Shown here: positions 5,408 to 12,651 of the stretch, in pieces
How the letters are laid out: each line of letters opens with the position of its first letter
How positions within the stretch are numbered: position 1 is the stretch's first letter
Origin: an uncultured Subdoligranulum sp.
Lineage (GTDB): Bacteria > Bacillota_A > Clostridia > Oscillospirales > Ruminococcaceae
NCBI GenBank assembly: GCA_900772715.1
Contig: CAAGRN010000121.1
Span: 1-20,825, forward strand
Reading direction: 5' to 3'
Length of the DNA: 20,825 nucleotides
The notes under the pieces: generated by a model
What the model was told of the DNA's origin: nothing
The model's input: the letters and a program-made list of their open reading frames with translations, nothing else
The model's database searches: none
Program-made: the position numbers and the translations under genes

Positions 5408-5836
5408 ATGGGAAATCTGAGATCCTTTGGCAGTGCCGATACGCCGGAACAAAAGGCATGGGAAGCTGATGTTCACCGCAAGGGACAGGCTATGCAGGCA
5501 GAAAACCGCCGAAAACGCAGGGCTTTGCGGGAAATTCTGGTAGACGTACTGGAAATGGATTTTGATGACAAATCCTTCAGCGATGAGGAACTTGCTGAAA
5601 AAGCGCAGCTGTTTGCCAAAGAACAAGGGCGCAGCTTGACGCTATACGAGGCAATCGCCCTTGCGCAAGTGAAGCGCGCTATTGACGGCGATGTGAAAGC
5701 AGCAGCCTTTGTACGCGATAGTGCCGGAGATAAGCCTGTTGAGCGCAGCGAGGTTGTAGGAGAGATCATCACAGACGCAGACCGTCAACTGCTGGCAAAT
5801 ATCCAGAGGCGATTGAACGCTGTCGACCCGGAATAG
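5408..5836 (+). CDS. Small-terminase-like phage protein
   Basis: The start is ATG 5408 after a GGGGGTG site; an in-frame ATG at 5387 lies too close to the promoter. The 142-residue protein has a basic helix (AENRRKRRALREILVDVL), a middle helix pair, SLTLYEAIALAQVKRAIDGD, then VKAAAFVRDSAGDKPVERSE and an acidic end. A basic N-terminal segment followed by LTLYEAI and GDVKAA.FVRD is typical of the short proteins placed where phage small terminases or their accessory proteins sit. Small terminases recognise packaging sites in phage DNA. No large terminase follows, as in satellites that redirect a helper's packaging. The family call is by pattern only. Confidence 0.55.
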   Translation: MGNLRSFGSADTPEQKAWEADVHRKGQAMQAENRRKRRALREILVDVLEMDFDDKSFSDEELAEKAQLFAKEQGRSLTLYEAIALAQVKRAIDGDVKAAAFVRDSAGDKPVERSEVVGEIITDADRQLLANIQRRLNAVDPE

Positions 5837-5848
5837 GGTCAAACTAAA

Positions 5849-5920
5849 TTGCCCGCCATTTACTAAGCCATATAAAACCTTTGGAAAGGCCGTTCTCTGT
5901 CAAAGCAGGGGGCGGCTTTT
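5849..5920 (+). terminator. Rightward terminator with its own upstream promoter-like sequence (unit 5)
   Basis: GCCGTTCTCTG (5889-5899), loop TCAAAG and CAGGGGGCGGC (5906-5916) form an 11-bp stem with three G-U pairs, followed by TTTT. It can end the 5408-5836 transcript. TTGCCC-16-TATAAA (5849-5876) upstream may also make it an independent unit of about 40 nt. The stem closely resembles that of unit 4 at 13769-13798. Confidence 0.55.
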
Positions 5921-6020
5921 CTGCCGCAAACAAAGGCTGTGACAGTCGCTTGGCAGTGAAACAAGGAAAGTATATGTCTGACGGCAGAAAGCCCTTGCAG
6001 GAGCTGTATGACGGTACAGA
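5921..6020. other. Short gap without a supported gene
   Basis: An ATG at 5972 has a plausible AAGGAA site and opens a rightward frame. That frame soon runs antisense through the giant gene and shows no recognisable protein, so it is not called. It may be the relic of a rightward gene that once followed the terminase-like gene. Confidence 0.3.
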
Positions 6021-6051
6021 GAGAGGGACGCCCATCAAAGGCGTCCCTCTC
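6021..6051 (-). terminator. Hairpin after the giant gene
   Basis: A perfect 12-bp inverted repeat (GAGAGGGACGCC / GGCGTCCCTCTC, 7-base loop) starts 6 bases past the giant gene's stop. Neither side has a good T tract, so it may protect the 3' end or terminate weakly. Confidence 0.55.
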
Positions 6052-6057
6052 GGTTTG

Positions 6058-9000
6058 TCAATATGGATTTTTCCAGGACGGTGCAATAAGGGAGAAATAG
6101 GCGCGGCGTTCCTCGTTGGTCAGGTCCATATAATTGAGCGCAGCTGTTATGTCTGCCTTTGTAAGACTGCCATTAGGATTGCCGCCTTCGCCTGCGGCAA
6201 TCTTGCGGTTGGCTTCCGCCGCATGGTAGGCGCGTCCCAAATATGTAAGATACAGATAATCACATACTGCTGCCGAACCAAAGGAGCTGTAAAATGCCTG
6301 CGCTTTTTCGTCGGTGCTGTCGTCGGTGGTCTTGCTGGACAGATAAATTCTGCCGACGTCCTCATCCGAGAGACCGGGTGCCTGCAGCAGGGCGTTCTTG
6401 AATTCGGCGTCAGAAACTTTACCGTTGCCGTCTGCGTCCGCTTGGGTATAGGTGTCCAGATATTTCAGCGCCAGATCGTCGCCGTATTGTTCCTGTACGC
6501 GGATAGCCGGGCTCTCCTTTCGCAGGAACATGGATGCAACGTCCATTTTCTGGGCGGCGGTCAAATCATAATTGCGCAGCACCGGGAGCGCGGTTTGCAG
6601 CTTTTCCAGCTGGCTGGCACTGTCGTCGTCCTCGCCGTTCTTGGCTGTGGCGGTGTAAATATCCAGGTAGGCGGCGGTTGCCTCCGCACCGGCTTTGTCG
6701 TAGAGTTTCTGTGCAGTTTCGTCGGAGCCGTTCAGCAGGTAGGCGCTCACCATATCATCGTAAGAATCCAGCGACGGGATAGCGTTCCAGCGCTCGGCCT
6801 TGTTGAGGTTGGCGTCTGCGTTGCCGGTGGTTTCGCGCTTTTCATCGCGGGCTTTATCCAGCACCGCGCCGACGGAGGATGTCAAAAGCGCATCTCTGAT
6901 ACCGTTGTTTTTGTAGGCGATGTAGTCCCTGTTTTCACTTACATAGTCAGGATTTGCGGCTTCTTTGCCCGCTTCACTGCCTATGGTATAGGCGGTTTTC
7001 AGCATCTTTACGCGGGTAGCATCGTCTGCGGTTTGGTATTCGTCCGTGTGCATAACGGCAGTAACGATCTGACTGTTAAGCTGCCCCGCTGCGCGCTGAT
7101 ATTCACTGGTCTGGACGTTGTCCAGTACCAATCCATCCACTTTGGTGCCGTTCCTAACGCTGGGAGGATATACCCCCATATCGCCGGTTGCATCAAAAAG
7201 GCGCTGAATTTCCTTGTCGCGTTCGCTGACCTGCTGGTTGGTAAATGCCGATGGATCAAGAAACATTTCAAATGCGGCGTTGTCACGCTGCTTCTCGTTG
7301 CCCCATGTGTCGTAAGCGGCAGGCAGGTCTTTAGACAGAAAAGGAATCTTCGCCATGATCTGGTTTTTCTGGCTTTGAATAGGGTCGGTTGCATCATAGG
7401 GATTACGCACAGTGGTGTCCGCCGTCTTGGCAAACGCGTTGGAGAGTGACGGAACCATACTTTGCGGCAGACTGAGCGCAGTATCCCAAAGACCTCCGCC
7501 AAGACCATCGCGGTTGCCGAACAGCTCGCCTACATTCGCAAGGTTTGTGTTGTCGGACAGTGTGTTCACAAAGGCAGTGACCGCACCCTTTGCCGCCTGT
7601 TCTGCGGTTGCGTCACCGCTGGCGGTTTGCGCCCATGCTGCACCGGTAACGACCGACATCATACTGGGCTGAAAGTCAGAAATACGATAGTACAGGTTTG
7701 TATCGGGAATGTGGATGGCAAACGGCAGGAAACCGTTCTGTTTTTCAAAGGCACGTTGATTTGCGTTGTCACTTTCTGCGCCGGTCAAAACGCCCGCTTT
7801 GTACAGCATGACACCAAGAGCGATACCTGCCGTGCCGGTCAGACCTTTTGCGATTTCGTCAATGTACTCCGCCGGGTTGCCGCCTTTGGTGATAAAGTCT
7901 TTGATACCTGCGGCGAGACCAACGGGGCTGTAATCCAGACTGCGGGCGACCATGTTTGCAGGGGTCTTAGTGAACGGCATGACAACCTCACCCACGCCGC
8001 CCAGCTTATGAACCGAGCTGAAGAGTTCTGTCCAGGCATTATCATCCTTGTAGGTTGCCCGCATAGCGTCCTGTGTGGCTTGTGCGATCATCTCGGAGGT
8101 GATTTGGTCTGCACTGGAAATTTTGTTCGCTGCCGCGATATTGGCAAGGCTTTCCGTGAAGTGTTTTTTCACAAAGGGCGCGTCGCCGAGTTCCAACAAC
8201 CCGTAGGTAAACTGACGGATATTTTCCATCACGGACTTTTCGCTGCTCATCTGGTCAAACACATTTTTGCCCGTGAATTTTTCGGAGAGGATTTCCAGCG
8301 CTTGTGCGCCCTTCTTCATTCCGGGGACATTGGCAAGAACGTTGTGTTCCTGCCCCTTGCCCAGCTTGAACACCTCTGCGTTTTTCACAGCGTCAGAGAT
8401 GGGCTGCTCATAGGAGCTGCTGCCGTCGATGGTATCTTTGACCTGATTCCACACCTGTTCCGCCACATCCCTGCAGGTTTTATCCACATGCAGGGCTTTG
8501 GTCTGCACGAAGTCTGTGCTTTTACCTGTCTTTGCATACAGGCTTTGCAGGGCGGCACTGACCTTATCAGAAACGTCGGTGACAGGAAGCTGCGCCACGT
8601 TTGCAGCGATGTTACGGATTTGTGTGCGGGGATTCAGCAGAAAGCCCAGGCGGCGTGCTTCGGCCAGCTTGGAGAGTGCAGAGACGGGGTATTGCTTTGC
8701 AAGGCGGTTGCCAACCTGTTCCATTGCGTCAGCGATAGCCTGCGAATCTCCGGCAGCAATATTCTTGAACGCCTGTATCTCTGCATCCGTCAGCGAGAAA
8801 TTTTCCCACTGTCGGCCAAGTTCTTTTGCGCCGCCGGCGTTCAAATCGTCGATGCTGCGCTGCGCATACCGTAAGGCTGTCATAGGGTCATTCTGCATCA
8901 GGGAAATGGCAGCGGCCTGCGAGAACTGACCGCTTGCCGTCAACTCTTTGGACATACCGCGCAGCAGTTCTACGGCAGAATCACTGTCGCCATCCGCTAT

Positions 9001-11109
9001 GTACTGCTTTGCCAGCTCATAGCCCAACGGCACCGCCGCCGGGTCACGCGTTGCAAGCAATGCCTGATACGAAGCAACAGCCTCTTTCTTACCCTTTGCC
9101 AATATAGCGTCTGCGCGGGCTTTGGTCTGCGTATTGGAAAGCTGTGTGTACAGTTCCGGTTTGGCGGCAAATTCTTGCTTGACCGCATCAGGCAAATCGG
9201 ATTCGGTGCGCAGTGACGAAGCATAGCCGCGCTCGCGGACTTTGCCGATCTTCTCTGCTGTGTCATTTACAGGCTGTCGAAAAACTCCTTGATTTCCTCC
9301 GGCGTTTCTCCCCGTTCCTTGTACATCAGCAACGCCGCTTCCTGCTCTGCCGGGTTCAGTTCCTTCAACACTTCTTCCAACGTTAATTTCTGTGCCATTC
9401 TGCGCACCTCCGTCATTTATAATGCCATTATATCCCTTTTGCACATGGGGGTCAATCGGCATATCAGCAGAACCCTTGCCGAACTTACCCTTTGCCCAGC
9501 TCAATGCCGCCCCGCCGATTTCCGGCAGCGCGTTCATCGCCACGTTGCCCACAATGTTCTTGGCGGCGTTGTTCGCAACCTCTCCTGCGCTCTTGCCCTC
9601 GCTCACATCGCTCACAAGGCTCGGCAGAGTGTCCAGTGCAAGGTCTGCGGTCGTGTCGGTAAAAATGCGTCCCAGCGCATCACCGGCACCCGCGCCCAGT
9701 ATACCACCCAGCGCCGGGATTTTCTGCGCCTGCCCCGCAACGGCATTGCCCGCCTTGCCCATCGCCTGCGCAAGCGGCGTGCCTTCCATCAGGTTGTTAA
9801 ACATACTGTACTGCGCCGCCTTGCCAGCCATCGTACCGGCAGCGGCAGCAATTCGGTTTTGTTCCTGATAATTTTGCAGATTCTGCAAAACATCATCGGC
9901 TCCGCTTTCAAGGGATTTGCCGTATTGCCCGTTGGTGGCTTTGTTGCCATAATCTTTAACGGCATTGTCCACCTGCCTCAAAAACGGAACCGATGTCATC
10001 AGACCGGAGGCAAATGCCTGCATATCCTGCCCCCGTCCGTTCAGGCTGGCTTTCTGGTTCATGCGGGCAAGCTCCTGCGCCTGTTTGTAATAATCATCAA
10101 ACGAAAGTTCGCCTGCCTGCATCTGCTTGACAAGGTCGCCCGGTTTTTGGTTATATTCCTTTACTGCCTGTACTTCGGCGCTGTCCAGCTTGCGTCCGGG
10201 CGCTGCCAGCTCGGCGCGGTAGCTTGCATCCGTCCGCAATTTCTGCAAGCTGTCCGCAATGCGCGTCTGCCGCTCCTTTGCAGCCGTGCGCTCACTGGCG
10301 CTTGGGACGCTCCCTGCGGCGGCGTAACTGCTGCCGATAACTTTCCCGCCTTTGGTGACGGCACGGCTCTGGGCGGGCTGTGCGGCGCTCTGGCGCTCTG
10401 CGTAGCTGTTCCCGCTGGGCTTGCCTTTATTGGCTCCTGCGTTTGCGGCGGCCTGTTTATCTTTGAGCATCTGCGCCGTCTGCTCCCGCTTTTGCTGGGC
10501 GCGGTATTTGATATCGGATTTTTCCTGTTCGCTGCCATCGTACCGGGCACGGGCACTGGCGTTGCGCTCGGCGGCGGTTCGCCCCCTGTATGTTGCAGAC
10601 GCCGTATTCGGTTTACCCTGACTGCTGCCGGACGTTGTGTCGGATGTGTTTCGTGGGGTATTGCGTCTGCGGTTTCTCGCGTCTGCGGCTTCCTGCAAGC
10701 CGGTCATACCCGCCTGAGAAAATTGTCCACCACTTGCCCCAGCGGCAGATCGTGCTGCCTCTGCGGCAGCTTTGGCCTGTTTCTCGGCGTATTCCTGCGC
10801 CTTTTTCACCTGCTGCGCATAGTCGTTTGCCATATCGAACTTCTTCTTGGCAAGCGAAACCTGACGGTTCATAAAGTCCAGATTCAGGCTGTTTTCGGTG
10901 GATACCCCGCCCACAATGTTTTGCAGTGTGCTTGCATAGGGGTTCCCCAAACTCGGCAGGGTCTTGTCGGTGGCGTTCAAAATGGCGGCACCCTTTTGCG
11001 CAGCATCCAGCGATGACTGTTTGCCGCTGCTTACAGTGCGGTTTTGCTCGGCACGATAGTTTGCCAGATACGCGTTAAGAAGCGCGTTTTCGCGGTTGGA
11101 TACGGACAT
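6058..11109 (-). CDS. Giant 1683-aa phage large-polyvalent / internal-virion-type protein
   Basis: The start is ATG 11109 behind a GGAG site, two codons after the 57-aa gene. Residues 1-145 are helical and Ala/Lys/Gln-rich, like N-termini of phage minor virion proteins. Residues 145-330 are basic and low-complexity. About 430-560 holds Gly/Ala-rich GAGAGDALGRIF-type hydrophobic helices and 565-650 a Gly-rich linker. Around 820 is LGFLLNPRTQIRNIAANVAQ and around 1040 MPFTKTPANMVARSLDYSP, motifs I associate with large polyvalent proteins of phages. A canonical EF-hand loop (DADGNGKVSDAEF) is near 1555 and a degenerate one near the end, which closes WKNPY. Such proteins are probably ejected with the DNA or line the capsid interior. 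Finding one without capsid genes is odd. Function is inferred. Confidence 0.75.
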   Translation of the reverse strand: MSVSNRENALLNAYLANYRAEQNRTVSSGKQSSLDAAQKGAAILNATDKTLPSLGNPYASTLQNIVGGVSTENSLNLDFMNRQVSLAKKKFDMANDYAQQVKKAQEYAEKQAKAAAEAARSAAGASGGQFSQAGMTGLQEAADARNRRRNTPRNTSDTTSGSSQGKPNTASATYRGRTAAERNASARARYDGSEQEKSDIKYRAQQKREQTAQMLKDKQAAANAGANKGKPSGNSYAERQSAAQPAQSRAVTKGGKVIGSSYAAAGSVPSASERTAAKERQTRIADSLQKLRTDASYRAELAAPGRKLDSAEVQAVKEYNQKPGDLVKQMQAGELSFDDYYKQAQELARMNQKASLNGRGQDMQAFASGLMTSVPFLRQVDNAVKDYGNKATNGQYGKSLESGADDVLQNLQNYQEQNRIAAAAGTMAGKAAQYSMFNNLMEGTPLAQAMGKAGNAVAGQAQKIPALGGILGAGAGDALGRIFTDTTADLALDTLPSLVSDVSEGKSAGEVANNAAKNIVGNVAMNALPEIGGAALSWAKGKFGKGSADMPIDPHVQKGYNGIINDGGAQNGTEINVGRSVEGTEPGRAGSGVADVQGTGRNAGGNQGVFRQPVNDTAEKIGKVRERGYASSLRTESDLPDAVKQEFAAKPELYTQLSNTQTKARADAILAKGKKEAVASYQALLATRDPAAVPLGYELAKQYIADGDSDSAVELLRGMSKELTASGQFSQAAAISLMQNDPMTALRYAQRSIDDLNAGGAKELGRQWENFSLTDAEIQAFKNIAAGDSQAIADAMEQVGNRLAKQYPVSALSKLAEARRLGFLLNPRTQIRNIAANVAQLPVTDVSDKVSAALQSLYAKTGKSTDFVQTKALHVDKTCRDVAEQVWNQVKDTIDGSSSYEQPISDAVKNAEVFKLGKGQEHNVLANVPGMKKGAQALEILSEKFTGKNVFDQMSSEKSVMENIRQFTYGLLELGDAPFVKKHFTESLANIAAANKISSADQITSEMIAQATQDAMRATYKDDNAWTELFSSVHKLGGVGEVVMPFTKTPANMVARSLDYSPVGLAAGIKDFITKGGNPAEYIDEIAKGLTGTAGIALGVMLYKAGVLTGAESDNANQRAFEKQNGFLPFAIHIPDTNLYYRISDFQPSMMSVVTGAAWAQTASGDATAEQAAKGAVTAFVNTLSDNTNLANVGELFGNRDGLGGGLWDTALSLPQSMVPSLSNAFAKTADTTVRNPYDATDPIQSQKNQIMAKIPFLSKDLPAAYDTWGNEKQRDNAAFEMFLDPSAFTNQQVSERDKEIQRLFDATGDMGVYPPSVRNGTKVDGLVLDNVQTSEYQRAAGQLNSQIVTAVMHTDEYQTADDATRVKMLKTAYTIGSEAGKEAANPDYVSENRDYIAYKNNGIRDALLTSSVGAVLDKARDEKRETTGNADANLNKAERWNAIPSLDSYDDMVSAYLLNGSDETAQKLYDKAGAEATAAYLDIYTATAKNGEDDDSASQLEKLQTALPVLRNYDLTAAQKMDVASMFLRKESPAIRVQEQYGDDLALKYLDTYTQADADGNGKVSDAEFKNALLQAPGLSDEDVGRIYLSSKTTDDSTDEKAQAFYSSFGSAAVCDYLYLTYLGRAYHAAEANRKIAAGEGGNPNGSLTKADITAALNYMDLTNEERRAYFSLIAPSWKNPY
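9267..9398 (-). CDS. 43-aa ORF nested out of frame inside the giant gene
   Basis: This ORF is on the same strand as the giant gene but shifted by one base. It starts at ATG 9398, 8 bases after GGAGG (9411-9407), and ends at TAA 9269-9267. A near-consensus promoter lies about 30 bases upstream. The product is a convincing small helical protein: MAQKLTLEEVLKELNPAEQE, then AALLMYKERGETPEEIKEFF and DSL, with regular hydrophobic spacing and a TPEE helix cap. In the giant frame the same bases encode a Gly-rich linker with little sequence constraint, where overprinting is easiest. Function unknown; possibly a regulator or small inhibitor made independently of the giant protein. Confidence 0.55.
   Translation of the reverse strand: MAQKLTLEEVLKELNPAEQEAALLMYKERGETPEEIKEFFDSL
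9427..9455 (-). promoter_or_regulatory. Internal promoter driving the nested ORF
   Basis: On the - strand TTGACC (9455-9450), a 17-bp spacer and TATAAT (9432-9427) precede the nested ORF's ribosome site. A start near 9420 would give a leader of about 22 nt. Such a good promoter, ribosome site and ORF in correct order inside a coding sequence is unlikely by chance. Confidence 0.6.
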
Positions 11110-11113
11110 AAAA

Positions 11114-11287
11114 TCACTCCTCTACATGGTCTTGGTATTCCTTCATCAAAGATACGATTGCTGCGTACAGTGGTCCCACTGTTGAGACAACATTCAAATC
11201 CCTTGTATCAACGAAAATTTTTGCGTTTCCGTATAGAAAAACGGATAAAAAAGCGGCACAATCCCGCAGATGTTCTGGCTTTGTCAT
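11114..11287 (-). CDS. 57-aa protein between sigma factor and giant gene, unknown function
   Basis: The ATG at 11287 overlaps the sigma-factor stop (ATGA), and the gene ends a few bases before the giant gene's start; its last codons contain that gene's GGAG site. The product has a helical start (MTKPEHLRDCAAFLSVFLYG), a short strand region (NAKIFVDTRDLNVVS) and a final helix. The coupled start and stop positions argue strongly for translation. I do not recognise the family. Confidence 0.7.
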   Translation of the reverse strand: MTKPEHLRDCAAFLSVFLYGNAKIFVDTRDLNVVSTVGPLYAAIVSLMKEYQDHVEE

Positions 11288-11952
11288 GGTAGAATCGCCC
11301 TCACGTCTAAAGCCTCACGAAAGCGCTTGAGCGCAACCTTCTCCATGCAGTGCGCGCCTTGCCGTGAGATGTTCATTCGGTCAGCACACGCTTGCAGGGT
11401 ATAACCGTCCCGAAAGCGCATTTGAAGAAGCTGTCGGTGTCTGGTGCTCAAGCTGTACAGCGCAAAATCCACTGCCCGACGGACTTGCTCGTTTTCAAAA
11501 TCAATCTCAACATTTACGGACGGATCCTCAATGACATCACAAAGCGTGGAGTCGCTCTCGGTGTCCAGGGGGATATCACTTGACACCGCGTAATTCAAAG
11601 GGTCTGCAGGAATTTGAACCTGTTTGCCGTCCTCGTTGGTTACGGTTCGGAAGTGATCTGACCGCAAAAGTTTCGTGGCGGTGTTTCGTACCGACCATCC
11701 GAGAACGGTTGTGAATGCCGTGCGCTTGTCCGGATTGTAGCGGCGCACGGCATCACAAACCGAAAACCAGGATTCAACGAACAAATCATCGAGGTCAATC
11801 CCGACGTGGTCTGCAAAGGGCTTGTTCTTTTTGTAGATGCGCCGCATCAGCATCTGAATCAGCTTCTGGTGTCGCTCCCACAACGCATTGACAGCCTCCT
11901 TGTCACCGGCTTTTCCTTGCATAACTAACGTAAAATCGTCCAATTCGTCCAT
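11284..11952 (-). CDS. Sigma-70-like transcription factor of phage type
   Basis: The start is ATG 11952, 7 bases after GGAGGTG. Residues 20-95 look like sigma region 2 (ALWERHQKLIQMLMRRIY, then DLDDLFVESWFSVCDAVRRY and TTVLGWSVRNTATKLLR). After an acidic spacer, residues 160-215 match region 4 with its helix-turn-helix (LSTRHRQLLQMRFRDGYTLQ, then ACADRMNISRQGAHCMEK). It should direct host RNA polymerase to selected promoters. Placed before the giant gene and after the replication genes, it may time late expression or hijack helper-phage late promoters (inference). At 222 residues it fits a two-domain sigma without region 1. Confidence 0.8.
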   Translation of the reverse strand: MDELDDFTLVMQGKAGDKEAVNALWERHQKLIQMLMRRIYKKNKPFADHVGIDLDDLFVESWFSVCDAVRRYNPDKRTAFTTVLGWSVRNTATKLLRSDHFRTVTNEDGKQVQIPADPLNYAVSSDIPLDTESDSTLCDVIEDPSVNVEIDFENEQVRRAVDFALYSLSTRHRQLLQMRFRDGYTLQACADRMNISRQGAHCMEKVALKRFREALDVRAILP

Positions 11953-12033
11953 TGCATTGCACCTCCACTTGTGTTATACTGTAGTGAAGATGCTGCCCCT
12001 GCGTCTGCCCCGCTGCCCGGCGGGGCGTTTTTT
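11952..12033 (+). ncRNA. Candidate short rightward RNA unit 3 with promoter and terminator
   Basis: TTGCAT (11952-11957), a 17-bp spacer and TATACT (11975-11980) form a rightward promoter whose -35 starts on the start codon of the leftward sigma gene. GCCCCGC (12007-12013) and GCGGGGC (12020-12026) form a terminator stem followed by GTTTTTT. The expected RNA is only about 45 nt (near 11987 to 12033). It is antisense to the leader of the sigma gene in the leftward mRNA. Confidence 0.5.
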
Positions 12034-12069
12034 ATAAGCCCGGTATGGTCTAGGTAGCGCAACCGCCAT

Positions 12070-12651
12070 TTAATACCAGCCGTCATATCCGCGCTTGGGC
12101 GGGAGTAAAGGCTTCTGCCTTTCGGCTGCAAGTTGCTTTTCCGCTTCTTCATCAGCTGGGAGCAAAGCTGGATTTAGCGGCGCAGACTTTGTCCACTTTT
12201 CATAAAAGCGTTCAAATTCGTTGCGCTTGTATATGCGTCCTTCATCGCTCATGTTATTGAGTTCAAGTGCTGCGTGATAGCTTCCCAGCCAATCACGCGC
12301 CACATTGGGAAGCGCTGAAAACATTGCTGGATAGTTAAGAGGAGGTTCTCCGTAATGATGAACCTGTGAAATCATCCACAAAATTTTCTTCCAGGCATCA
12401 GCAGCAGGAACCGCATATTCCGCTTGAATGCTGCGTAACTGTTCGCATAAGTCGGCCAACGTCACGGGGAACTTGCAGACGGTGAAAGCCTTGCGCATGG
12501 CTTTCTGCCCAGCATAAGCCGGTGTGTTAGCAAGCTCTGCTGCCCAAATAGTGATTTGAGTAGCAGCGTTCTCCTCGCTCAATGGCTTGGCACAGTTAGC
12601 GTACATTGCCACGTTCCATCTCATTAAAGTGGTCACTTCATCAACAGTCAT
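12070..12651 (-). CDS. G39P-like replicative helicase loader
   Basis: The ATG at 12651 overlaps the stop of the DUF6291 gene (ATGA). The 193-residue protein begins MTVDEVTTLMRWNVAMYANC, continues with AATQITIWAAELANTPAYAG and then FPVTLADLCEQL. This matches the arrangement of SPP1 G39P-type helicase loader/inhibitors, in which a small helical N-terminal domain precedes a conserved (K)FPPT.ADI segment. Such proteins bring a DnaB-type helicase to a phage origin. The C-terminal 80 residues contain aromatic/acidic stretches and a disordered Lys/Pro tail. Its place next to a DUF6291 protein supports a replication module that borrows the host or helper helicase, since no helicase gene is present. 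Confidence 0.65.
   Translation of the reverse strand: MTVDEVTTLMRWNVAMYANCAKPLSEENAATQITIWAAELANTPAYAGQKAMRKAFTVCKFPVTLADLCEQLRSIQAEYAVPAADAWKKILWMISQVHHYGEPPLNYPAMFSALPNVARDWLGSYHAALELNNMSDEGRIYKRNEFERFYEKWTKSAPLNPALLPADEEAEKQLAAERQKPLLPPKRGYDGWY

Larger units (their letters stand above)
4909..5469 (+). pseudogene. Second DUF6291 phage replication-type gene, 3' end replaced
   Basis: The start is ATG 4909, 8 bases after AGGAGG. Residues 1-80 match the N-terminal layout of DUF6291 proteins: a GFFCYNSW strand, an acidic helix, SGNERFILPMLLDQIDRD, then the basic KRENGKKGGRPPK-type hinge. A Lys/Pro/Asn-rich linker and PTPQEVDAYCRER, the start of the C-terminal domain, follow. The expected domain with DFY...GW.VG...M.DW is missing: after about residue 146 (near 5345) the frame runs into an unrelated tail that overlaps the promoter and first codons of the next gene. 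The gene was probably truncated by recombination. The intact paralogue is at 12648-13364. Confidence 0.65.

Noticed and set aside
8997..9266. 89-codon leftward ORF starting right after the nested 43-aa gene
   Set aside because: It has no ribosome site, and its Arg/Gln/Ser-rich product looks like an out-of-frame reading of the giant gene.
5881..11016. Three long rightward ORFs (522, 470 and 575 codons) antisense to the giant gene
   Set aside because: They mirror the codon bias of the leftward giant gene, lack ribosome sites, and encode Cys/Val/Gly-rich sequence with no recognisable domains.
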